Shown here piece after piece: positions 16,768 to 23,311 of a stretch of 64,000 bases of DNA (position 1 is its first letter; each line of letters starts with the position of its first letter). Under the pieces are notes generated by a model. It did not search any database. It saw nothing but the letters and a program-made list of their open reading frames with translations, and was not told where the DNA came from. Source of the DNA: Alkalihalobacillus sp047302405. GTDB taxonomy: Bacteria > Bacillota > Bacilli > Bacillales > Bacillaceae_D. A program made the position numbers and the translations under genes. The stretch spans positions 1,612,001-1,676,000 of the forward strand of contig NZ_CP154853.1 of the NCBI RefSeq assembly GCF_047302405.1. Reading direction: 5' to 3'.

Positions 16768-16815
16768 ATGAAAACCGGTGACATTTTACTCGTTTAAAAT
16801 GTCACCGGTTTTCAT
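16768..16815 (+). repeat. Perfect 21-bp inverted repeat, repeat-associated hairpin
   Basis: ATGAAAACCGGTGACATTTTA and its exact reverse complement are separated by 6 nt. No long T-run follows. The hairpin at 63085-63131 is its relative and occupies the same place beside a family-2 repeat; the kapB terminator is similar. Confidence 0.75.
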
Positions 16816-17273
16816 TATATTTATTGGAATGGAAGTCGATGGATAGCGTTCTACTCACCGTTCCCGAAAATCATGCTCCTCGTCCTAGAGGTTACTGAAA
16901 AAGTCTACTCGTTAAAATAGGGTTTCATGAATTAGTTGTACTCCGCCAGCTCCATACCCTACGCTTTCCGCGGGTGAACCGGGAGCCTCCTCGCTCCGCT
17001 GTGTGGTCTCCCGTGTTTCACTTCTCCCGCAGGAGTCTCCGGGTATTGCGCTGGCTCCGTTTTGGGTCACCAAAACACGGTTGATGCTATGATTGACACT
17101 CTAACAAATAATCTGATTTCTTAGGGGGCTTTCTCGCCAAAGTTAAACTTGAGACTTCTTCAGCAACCTCCGCGTCCTGTGGAGTGGCGTCGAACTAGCT
17201 AGCTTAGCTAGCGGATTTTGGCTCTGCCACTACTTCCCACGGGAGTTTCCTCATGTTTTCGTCCGCTAAGATA
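16816..17273 (+). repeat. Family-2 dispersed repeat, interrupted by a nested repeat
   Basis: The parts 16816-16887 and 17171-17273 together align with the reverse complement of the copy at 62910-63084. Shared blocks include TTTATTGGA, ATGGATAGC, TCCCGAAAATCATG, CGCGTCCT, GGCTCTGCCACTACTTCC and CATGTTTTCGTCCGCTA. The element is GC-richer than its surroundings and has no supported gene. Confidence 0.75.
16888..17170 (+). repeat. MITE-like repeat, family 1, copy 2 (nested)
   Basis: 283 bp with 19-bp terminal inverted repeats, GAGGTTACTGAAAAAGTCT and AGACTTCTTCAGCAACCTC (two mismatches). It is flanked by CTCGTCCTA on the left and CGCGTCCTG on the right, a probable 9-bp target duplication with two changes. 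The interior matches the copy at 11671-11900. It has inserted into a family-2 repeat. Confidence 0.75.
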
Positions 17274-17358
17274 GAGGATTTTTCTAACTCATTTAGATCG
17301 TTTTGTCCCTACCTTTTTTATTTAATTTAAAACTGTATTAAAACAGATAAAAAAATAC

Positions 17359-17387
17359 TTCACTTTTATAATACAACTGTGTATAAT
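17359..17387 (+). promoter_or_regulatory. Putative sigma-A promoter for a 28-aa gene
   Basis: TTCACT, 17 bases, TATAAT (17382-17387), about 55 bp before the start codon. Confidence 0.5.
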
Positions 17388-17443
17388 GTAATTAAGTAAA
17401 TAAACAGAATAAAATGAAATATAAAAAAATGGGAGGTTTTATC

Positions 17444-17530
17444 ATGAATCATAATCAAGAAAATCCAAAAAATGAACAAAAGGAACCGACGATTTTAGAG
17501 ATGATTAATGACTATTATAGTAAAAATTAA
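17444..17530 (+). CDS. Very small gene, 28 aa
   Basis: Translation MNHNQENPKNEQKEPTILEM then INDYYSKN. The peptide is polar with a short amphipathic C-terminus and no membrane segment. Support comes from context: a promoter-like sequence upstream, GGGAGG 9 bases before the ATG, and a strong hairpin only 2 bp after the stop codon. The function is unknown. Confidence 0.5.
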   Translation: MNHNQENPKNEQKEPTILEMINDYYSKN

Positions 17531-17532
17531 TT

Positions 17533-17570
17533 AAATGATTGCTGGGGATAGCCTTCTCCAGCAATCATTT
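17533..17570 (+). terminator. Hairpin terminator after the 28-aa gene
   Basis: AAATGATTGCTGG pairs with CCAGCAATCATTT (13 bp) around 12 nt. Downstream T-richness is modest. An open frame running through it (17535-17744) is judged spurious. Confidence 0.6.
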
Positions 17571-17767
17571 ATGTTGGGAAAAAATTTGCATTTCATGATT
17601 GATTATGCTAATATGGCTATATTAATTAAACATTTTTTTGAATATTGTTCACATTTTATAAGGAGAAAAGAAGCGTCTTTTTTCGTTATAATATGTGAAA
17701 TGCTGATTTACCCAGATTGTAAAGACGATGAACATATTAAGTAAACAAACAGAATGGAGTTTTTTAC

Positions 17768-17968
17768 ATGCAAACAGGTAAAGTAAAATGGTTTAACGCT
17801 GAAAAAGGTTTCGGTTTTATCGAAGTAGAAGGCGGAAACGATGTATTCGTACACTTTAGTGCGATTACTGGTGATGGTTTCAAATCTTTAGACGAAGGCC
17901 AAGCAGTTGAGTTCGAAATCGTTGAAGGCGATCGTGGACCACAAGCAGCTAACGTTGTTAAATTATAA
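17768..17968 (+). CDS. cspD: Cold-shock protein, CspD-like
   Basis: 66 aa, the standard length. It is a single-stranded nucleic acid binding OB-fold RNA chaperone. RNP1 (KGFGFIEV) and RNP2 (VFVHF) are intact, and the ends MQTGKVKWFN and GPQAANVVKL fit CspD best among the B. subtilis paralogues. A TATAAT at 17687-17692 lies about 75 bp upstream, leaving a leader that may carry cold-regulated structure; no good -35 is seen. The ribosome site is GGAG 7-8 bases before the ATG. A terminator follows directly, so the gene is monocistronic. Confidence 0.95.
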   Translation: MQTGKVKWFNAEKGFGFIEVEGGNDVFVHFSAITGDGFKSLDEGQAVEFEIVEGDRGPQAANVVKL

Positions 17969-17977
17969 TTAACTTTT

Positions 17978-18005
17978 ACACGATCTCATCCGAGGTCGTG
18001 TTTTT
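17978..18005 (+). terminator. Terminator after cspD
   Basis: ACACGATCTC pairs with GAGGTCGTGT (one G-U) around ATCC, followed by TTTTT. Confidence 0.85.
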
Positions 18006-18020
18006 AAATATTATTAAAAT

Positions 18021-18048
18021 AATTTCACGTACCGTATTTGTATAAAAT
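18021..18048 (+). repeat. Short recurrent motif, copy 1
   Basis: AATTTCACGTACCGTATTTG followed by TATAAAAT. Close relatives occur at 26187-26213 and 53092-53120, all intergenic. Confidence 0.4.
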
Positions 18049-18061
18049 AGCAGGGTAAAAT

Positions 18062-18092
18062 AAAAAGCACTCACTGCTTGTGAATGCTTTTT
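18062..18092 (-). terminator. Terminator of the AbgT-type gene
   Basis: On the minus strand AAAAAGCA and TGCTTTTT pair, with an inner CAC/GTG pair, followed by ATTTTA. It lies just after the stop codon of the transporter gene. Confidence 0.7.
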
Positions 18093-18097
18093 ATTTA

Positions 18098-19639
18098 TTA
18101 AGGATAATAAATAGGGGAAGCTGGTCCAATATTAATTCCAAGTGCCATCCATATAAATAACATCGCTGTCCAAACGATAGTAAAAACAATCGCATACGGT
18201 AGCATAACTGAAATTAACGTACCAATTCCCATTTTTTTATCATACTTTTGAGCAAAGGCTATAATAATCGCAAAGTATGGCATTAATGGTGAGATAATAT
18301 TTGTTGTTGAATCTGCTATTCGATACGTAAGTTGAGTAAATTCAGGAGAATACCCTAAGCCCATCATAATTGGAATAAAAACAGGGGCCATGATTGCCCA
18401 TTTTGCAGAAGCACTTCCAACAAATAAATTAATTAGCATCGTAATGGCCATAAAGCCGAGTAGAAGTGGGATTCCTGTTAAATTGATGCTATCAAGAAAT
18501 TCTGCTCCATAAACTCCAAGAACGATGCCCATATTTGTTTCGTTAAAAAAGGCAACAAATTGACCAGCTGTAAAAGCTAAGACGATAAACATTCCCATGG
18601 AAGCCATTGTATCGGAAAGTTGACTTGCCACATCCTTATCGCTTTTTATGTTTTTCATTAAGATCCCATAAACTAGACCAGGAATTAAGAAGACGAATAA
18701 AATGAGGATTCCAAGAGAGTTCATAAATGGTGATTGGACAATCGGATTATTTCCATCACCACGCATCGGTCCCCATTCTGGAACAACTAAAAGAGAAAGA
18801 ACTCCTACTGTTAAAAGCATCGTAAGTCCAGCCCATGTTAAGGCACGTTTTTCAGGTTTTGATAAAAATTGAATGTTTTCCTCGGCTTCTTGGTCTTTGT
18901 TTGCTTTATATTTTCCTAAGCGAGGTTCAACAATTTTTTCGGTTACATAGGTTCCGGCTGCAGTAATTACAAATACGGAGGCTATGAGGAAATACCAGTT
19001 CATCGCGATGTTTATATCCGCGGCATAAGCTGGATCAAACGTAGCTGCTGCTTGTCGAGTTAATTCTCCAAGCATTGGATCAGTTGCCGTAATGAATAAA
19101 TTTGCACCAAAACCGCCGGATACTCCCGCAAACGCGGCAGCCATCCCAGCAAGTGGGTGCCGTCCGATTGCAATAAATAATAAGGCTCCTAAAGGTGGTA
19201 AGACAATATAACCTGCGTCAGCTGCTAAACTAGATATAATTCCAGCAAAAACAAGAGCAGCTGTAATTAAACGTTTTGGGACAGAGGTGACGAGCCCTCT
19301 TAAGGCGGCACTAATAAGCCCGCTTCTTTCGGCAATTCCAATTCCGAGCATTGTGGCAAGCACAATCCCTAACGGAGCAAAGTTAATGAAGTTATTAACC
19401 ATTTCACTAACCATATAGTTTATACCATCTGCAGAAAGTAAGTTTTTAACTTCTAAAATATCTCCTGGTTCAGCCGGATTAACAACTGAGACATTTAAGC
19501 TAGATAAAACAGCAGAAAGACCGACGACAATAAGTGCCATAATAGCAAATAATGTTATCGGGTGTGGAAGCTTATTTCCGACCACTTCTACAAAGGTCAA
19601 AAATCGGTTAAACAGCGATTTTTTCTCTTGGTTGTCCAT
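18098..19639 (-). CDS. AbgT-family transporter
   Basis: 513 aa from the ATG at 19639; an ATG 21 bases upstream lacks a ribosome site and overlaps the only GAGGAG. It is a polytopic inner membrane protein with about 11-13 hydrophobic segments. Family signatures are visible: GNKLPHPITLFAIMA near the N-terminus, GGFGANLFITATDPMLGELT (about 155-175), GSASAKWAIMAPVFIP and the C-terminal DSTTNIISPLMPYFAII. AbgT members import p-aminobenzoyl-glutamate or, as in MtrF/YdaH, export sulfonamides and related compounds using an ion gradient; the substrate here is not fixed. It is monocistronic, with an inverted repeat in its leader. Confidence 0.93.
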   Translation of the reverse strand: MDNQEKKSLFNRFLTFVEVVGNKLPHPITLFAIMALIVVGLSAVLSSLNVSVVNPAEPGDILEVKNLLSADGINYMVSEMVNNFINFAPLGIVLATMLGIGIAERSGLISAALRGLVTSVPKRLITAALVFAGIISSLAADAGYIVLPPLGALLFIAIGRHPLAGMAAAFAGVSGGFGANLFITATDPMLGELTRQAAATFDPAYAADINIAMNWYFLIASVFVITAAGTYVTEKIVEPRLGKYKANKDQEAEENIQFLSKPEKRALTWAGLTMLLTVGVLSLLVVPEWGPMRGDGNNPIVQSPFMNSLGILILFVFLIPGLVYGILMKNIKSDKDVASQLSDTMASMGMFIVLAFTAGQFVAFFNETNMGIVLGVYGAEFLDSINLTGIPLLLGFMAITMLINLFVGSASAKWAIMAPVFIPIMMGLGYSPEFTQLTYRIADSTTNIISPLMPYFAIIIAFAQKYDKKMGIGTLISVMLPYAIVFTIVWTAMLFIWMALGINIGPASPIYYP

Positions 19640-19670
19640 CGTAATAAAAACACTCCTCATAATAGATAAT

Positions 19671-19714
19671 ATTTTCAGACTAATATAAATTATTTTGAGA
19701 TAATGTCTGAAAAT
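19671..19714 (-). promoter_or_regulatory. Inverted repeat in the leader of the AbgT-type gene
   Basis: ATTTTCAGAC and GTCTGAAAAT form perfect 10-bp arms separated by 24 bp, ending about 30 bp upstream of the start codon. It may be an operator bound by a dimer of dimers or a leader stem; it matches no riboswitch class that I know. Confidence 0.4.
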
Positions 19715-19930
19715 GACATGTGAACCATTGTACTATAATTTAACTTTTTTGACGTTTAAATTTTATAAAAAAATAAAGTAAAAGTTTTAGCAATCTTATT
19801 AAAAATTTGATAATTCGGCGAAAAGAGAAATTGAGAGACATATAGACTTGGTGCTAGTTGTTAAAGGTGTCATTATGGAAATTCGCCACTTTGGCTTCGC
19901 TCCTAGGGTCTCTCTCACTTTATAACATTC

Positions 19931-19980
19931 AAAAGAGGCTGTCGCAAAAGGGGATAAAAATGACCTTTTGAGACAACCTC
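19931..19980 (-). terminator. Terminator of the PRC-barrel gene
   Basis: On the minus strand GAGGTTGTC-TCAAAAGG pairs with CCCTTTTGCGACAGCCTC and is followed by TTTT. The remaining part of the 340-bp gap up to the AbgT start shows only the inverted repeat at 19671-19714. Confidence 0.75.
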
Positions 19981-20003
19981 GTTCAACCTTATCTTTTTAA
20001 CTT

Positions 20004-20819
20004 TTACTTTGTAGATGAGCTGATTTCCCAATACGGGGTTAAACCGTAGTGACTATAAATTTGTTCTTCATTTTCACGTGTAAATGGTCGGTCGGCATCA
20101 TAATCAGGTCCATTTTCAATTAATTCTTTCTCGATGGAAACCGTTATTGTACGGTCGAAATGTGAGATTTCTTTTAACATATCAATGGAAACGACAACTA
20201 GATCCTTTGCTAAAAAACCGCCTACATTAACGATAAAGTATCGTATTTCTGATGTGTCATAATTCATAATACAATCTACTAATTGACCAACTTGGCCATT
20301 TTTGGCATGAATCTGAAACTTGTTTAAATGGTCAAAACTTTGTAAAGTAGGTTCTTCAGTTATTGATTTTGTTTCGTTCTCATCTGCACCTAAGCTTGTT
20401 TTATCCAGTTCTCTTATAGGAGGTGTTGCTGGTGTATAAGCAGCCCGTCCAACAAAGGAAGGTCCGGTTCCCGTTGGAATAGCTCCTGGTGCATGAAGCC
20501 AATAATGATCCCAGCCATAGTGGTCATTTAACCTTTTTTCAAACGAACGTGAAAATGGTTCATGATCTTCAGGTTTCGGACTGTTTTTAATTTGATCCTT
20601 TGTCAAATTAACGCTTATCGTTCTTTCAATAAAGTCAAGTTCTTCGAAGGCGGCCATTCTAAGTAGCACATGTCCCCCGATAAACCATTTTCTCGTATCA
20701 GCCACGATATAACGAATTTTAAATGTATCACTTTCAAAAATAAAATCATCAATTGACCCTAATTCATCATCTAATGCTTTCATAGAATATTTTTTCAATT
20801 TACTAGCTTCTATTAACAT
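20004..20819 (-). CDS. PRC-barrel domain protein (two repeats)
   Basis: 271 aa. Two PRC-barrel-like halves are visible: residues 1-105 (LGSIDDFIFESDTFKIRYIVADT) and about 160-265 (GQVGQLVDCIMNYDTSEIRYFI). Each half ends with a matching tail (DHEPFSRSFEKRLNDHYGW; DRPFTRENEEQIYSHYGLTP), so the protein is an internal duplication joined by a Pro/Thr-rich linker. No membrane segment is seen. PRC-barrels bind RNA or protein partners; proteins of this two-repeat type are common in Bacillaceae and of unknown function, often stress-related. The start is the ATG at 20819. Confidence 0.8.
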   Translation of the reverse strand: MLIEASKLKKYSMKALDDELGSIDDFIFESDTFKIRYIVADTRKWFIGGHVLLRMAAFEELDFIERTISVNLTKDQIKNSPKPEDHEPFSRSFEKRLNDHYGWDHYWLHAPGAIPTGTGPSFVGRAAYTPATPPIRELDKTSLGADENETKSITEEPTLQSFDHLNKFQIHAKNGQVGQLVDCIMNYDTSEIRYFIVNVGGFLAKDLVVVSIDMLKEISHFDRTITVSIEKELIENGPDYDADRPFTRENEEQIYSHYGLTPYWEISSSTK

Positions 20820-20943
20820 AAGGGCTCAGCTCCTTGAGTGATTTATTATCGTGCTTATTCTTCTATAACCATCTTTTCTTTATTTAAAACATTCATTTAA
20901 ACAAACTAAATTATATTAAATAAAAAAAAGTAAGTAAAAACTA

Positions 20944-20972
20944 TTTACAAATTATAAGTTTAATATTAAACT
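20944..20972 (+). promoter_or_regulatory. Promoter and palindromic operator of the mhq operon
   Basis: TTTACA, 17 bases, TAAACT. The 16-bp perfect palindrome AGTTTAATATTAAACT (20957-20972) covers the spacer end and the whole -10, ideal for autorepression by the MarR protein encoded 22 bp downstream. The sequence differs from the B. subtilis MhqR box. Confidence 0.6.
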
Positions 20973-20993
20973 GATGATAGTGGAGGTGATTAA

Positions 20994-21434
20994 ATGGTGT
21001 TTCGAAAGCAGAGGTTACCCCTTTTATTATGGTTTCGTTTAGCCCGTATTTATAATAAAAGCAACCGAATGTCGTCCAAGTATTTATCGCAATGGAACTT
21101 AACGGTGTCTCAGCTAGATTTATTAGCTCAAATTGGAGCCCACCAGCCAATTGCCCAAAAAGATTTGGCGGAAAAGCTGTTTGTAACAAAAGGAAACATA
21201 ACTCACTCGCTCCGAATTTTAGAAAATGCAGGTTTTGTTAGCAGAAAACAAGAATGGCGTACAAAGTATATTCAATTAACGGATAAAGGGGAACGATTAT
21301 ACGAAGAAGTCGTTCCGAAGCAAGAAGAAAAGCAAGCTCAAATCTTTTCCTCTTTAACAAAGGAAGAACAGAAGATTTTATTGGAATTATTAAAAAAGGT
21401 CGAAAAAAACCAACTTAACGGGAGTGATTTATAA
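20994..21434 (+). CDS. MarR-family regulator, MhqR-like
   Basis: 146 aa winged-helix repressor. The DNA-binding region (about residues 50-95) reads PIAQKDLAEKLFVTKGNITH then SLRILENAGFVSRK, followed by the wing and LTDKGERLYEEV. The gene leads an operon with a ring-cleaving dioxygenase and an MhqD-type esterase, the same functional set that MhqR controls in B. subtilis in response to methylhydroquinone, catechol and other thiol-reactive quinones. No Cys is present, so sensing would be by ligand binding rather than by thiol oxidation (inference). The ATG follows GGAGGTG, and the stop overlaps the next start by one base. Confidence 0.85.
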   Translation: MVFRKQRLPLLLWFRLARIYNKSNRMSSKYLSQWNLTVSQLDLLAQIGAHQPIAQKDLAEKLFVTKGNITHSLRILENAGFVSRKQEWRTKYIQLTDKGERLYEEVVPKQEEKQAQIFSSLTKEEQKILLELLKKVEKNQLNGSDL

Positions 21435-22414
21435 TGGAAAGAAAGAGCTTAATCGGAACTCATCACGTTTCGTCTCTAACAGCGAATGCCAAGGAAAATT
21501 ACCACTTTTATACAGAAGTATTAGGGATGCGATTGGTGAAAAAAACGGTCAATCAAGATGATACATCGGTTTATCACTTATTTTATGCAGATGAACGAGG
21601 AAACCCTGGAACAGATTTAACTTTTTTTGAAATTCCTCATGCGGGTAGAACATACTATGGCAATAATGCGATTACATTAACGACTTTAAGGGTACCAAAT
21701 GATCAAGCGTTGAATTTTTGGCAAGAGCGATTTGAGAAATTTAAAGTTGAATTCGAGCCAATTACAGAAGTGAACAAACGAAAAACGATTAAATTTTGGG
21801 ATTTTGAAGGACAACGATTAATGCTCGTATCGGATGAACATAATCATGGGGTCGCTGGTGGGAAAGCATGGGGTAAAAGCCCCGTTCCAGTGGAATACGC
21901 GATTTATGGATTAGGACCGGTGGCGTTAACAGTACCAAAAAAAGAGACAACAGCAGCGGTTTTAAAAGAAGTTCTTGGCTTTAAGTTAGTTGGCGAAATC
22001 GCTCCTTTTGTCGAAGGGCAGGCAAATATTCAAGTATTTGAAACGGGTGAGGGTGGTACAGGAGCAGAAATTTATTTGGAAGAAAGAACCGATCTTCCAC
22101 GTGAAAGACCTGGGAGAGGCAGTGTTCACCATGTAGCCTTCCGAGTCGAAAATCAAGAGGAACTAGACAAATGGGCGAAGTTTATTTCCGGTGTACGTCT
22201 TCCGAACTCAGGAACAGTTGAACGCTACTATTTCCGGTCCTTATATTTTAGAGAACCTAATGGAATCTTATTTGAACTAGCAACAGATGGTCCAGGTTTT
22301 GAAGGAGACGAATCTTTTGAGACTTTAGGAGAGAATTTAGCTTTGCCACCATTTTTTGAAGATAAACGAAAAGAAATTGAAGCTAAACTAGTGCCATTAA
22401 ACACAAAGCAATAA
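21434..22414 (+). CDS. Ring-cleaving dioxygenase, VOC superfamily (MhqO/MhqA-like)
   Basis: 326 aa with two vicinal-oxygen-chelate modules (about residues 5-140 and 150-285). Likely metal ligands are His in GTHHVSS, His in GSVHHVAF and Glu in GILFELATDGPGF, the usual two-His-one-carboxylate set. The protein is expected to use Fe(II) or another divalent metal to open hydroquinone or catechol rings in the cytosol. Its start overlaps the MarR stop by one base (TAATG), so the two are translationally coupled, and the esterase follows 24 bp downstream. Confidence 0.9.
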   Translation: MERKSLIGTHHVSSLTANAKENYHFYTEVLGMRLVKKTVNQDDTSVYHLFYADERGNPGTDLTFFEIPHAGRTYYGNNAITLTTLRVPNDQALNFWQERFEKFKVEFEPITEVNKRKTIKFWDFEGQRLMLVSDEHNHGVAGGKAWGKSPVPVEYAIYGLGPVALTVPKKETTAAVLKEVLGFKLVGEIAPFVEGQANIQVFETGEGGTGAEIYLEERTDLPRERPGRGSVHHVAFRVENQEELDKWAKFISGVRLPNSGTVERYYFRSLYFREPNGILFELATDGPGFEGDESFETLGENLALPPFFEDKRKEIEAKLVPLNTKQ

Positions 22415-22438
22415 AAAGTAGAAGAGGAGGAGACATAA

Positions 22439-23041
22439 ATGAATCATATTTTCAAAAAAGGAAATCCAGACAAACCGACCCTTGTTTTGTTACATGGAAC
22501 GGGTGGGAATGAACATGATTTATTACCTATTGCCGAAATGATTGACCAAGAAGCAAGTGTTTTAGGGATACGTGGAAACGTGTTAGAAAATGGCATGCCA
22601 CGCTTTTTTAAACGATTAGCAGAAGGAGTCTTTGATGAAGAGGATTTAAAATTCCGTACGAACGAATTAAGCGATTATCTCACGCAAGCAGCAGATGAAT
22701 ATGAGTTTGATCGTGAAAATGTAATCGCCATTGGTTATTCAAATGGGGCCAATATTGCCGCGAGTTTGATGTATCACTATGATGATGCGTTTAGAGGAGC
22801 GATTTTATTTCATGCGATGGTACCATTAAAAAATATCGAGTTGCCTTCATTAAAGGGAACCGAAGTATTTGTAGGGGCAGGAAAAAACGATCCGATTATT
22901 CCAGAAGAAAATACACAACAATTAATCTTAGATTTAGAAAAAGCAGGGGCTCATCTGGAGGCGTTTTGGACGAATGGTGGTCATCAGCTCACTCGCGAAG
23001 AAGTTGAAGCGGCAAAAGAGTGGTATGGAAAATTAGTGTAA
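22439..23041 (+). CDS. mhqD: Carboxylesterase/phospholipase MhqD
   Basis: 200 aa alpha/beta hydrolase, 199 aa in B. subtilis. Oxyanion-hole LLHGTGGNEHDL, nucleophile elbow GYSNGANIAASL (Ser about 102), acid in GAGKNDPIIP (Asp about 150) and catalytic His in GGHQLT (about 181) are all present. The stretch LENGMPRFFKRLAEGVFDE is nearly identical to the Bacillus MhqD signature. It is thought to help detoxify quinone-derived compounds with the dioxygenase. It is the last gene of the operon and is followed by a terminator. Confidence 0.93.
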   Translation: MNHIFKKGNPDKPTLVLLHGTGGNEHDLLPIAEMIDQEASVLGIRGNVLENGMPRFFKRLAEGVFDEEDLKFRTNELSDYLTQAADEYEFDRENVIAIGYSNGANIAASLMYHYDDAFRGAILFHAMVPLKNIELPSLKGTEVFVGAGKNDPIIPEENTQQLILDLEKAGAHLEAFWTNGGHQLTREEVEAAKEWYGKLV

Positions 23042-23109
23042 GATAAATAAGAGCATGAAGTGACAATGAAGTAATAAACATTGTTAAGCCTCATCAATTG
23101 AAAAGTAGG

Positions 23110-23156
23110 GGTTGTCATAAGGTCAGCAAATGGATCTTTTGACGGCCTCTTTTTTA
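23110..23156 (+). terminator. Terminator of the mhq operon
   Basis: GTTGTCATAAGGTC pairs with GATCTTTTGACGGC (with G-U pairs) and is followed by CTCTTTTTT. Confidence 0.75.
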
Positions 23157-23157
23157 T

Positions 23158-23215
23158 GGTTTAGAAAACTCCTGGCTATGCTGAGGGTTCAAAAGAGCTT
23201 CTAGCCTCTTGATTA
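23158..23215 (+). mobile_element. Relic of an IS200-type left end
   Basis: ATGGTTTAGAAAACTCCTGG, CTATGCTGAGGGTTC and AAAAGAGCTTCTAGC match, with scattered changes, the left end of the intact element at 15153-15200 (GTGGTTTCGAAAACCCCTGG and so on). No tnpA follows. Confidence 0.6.
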
Positions 23216-23311
23216 ATTCATGATCATAAATAAACAGGAACAAAAGGTAAAATCCTCTAACCACGACAAAAAGCATATGGTAAAATATAACTAAATACAA
23301 TGAGGGGGAAG

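Noticed and set aside
17535..17744. 69-codon open frame upstream of cspD
   Set aside because: It begins inside the hairpin terminator of the previous small gene, has no ribosome site and covers the cspD promoter.
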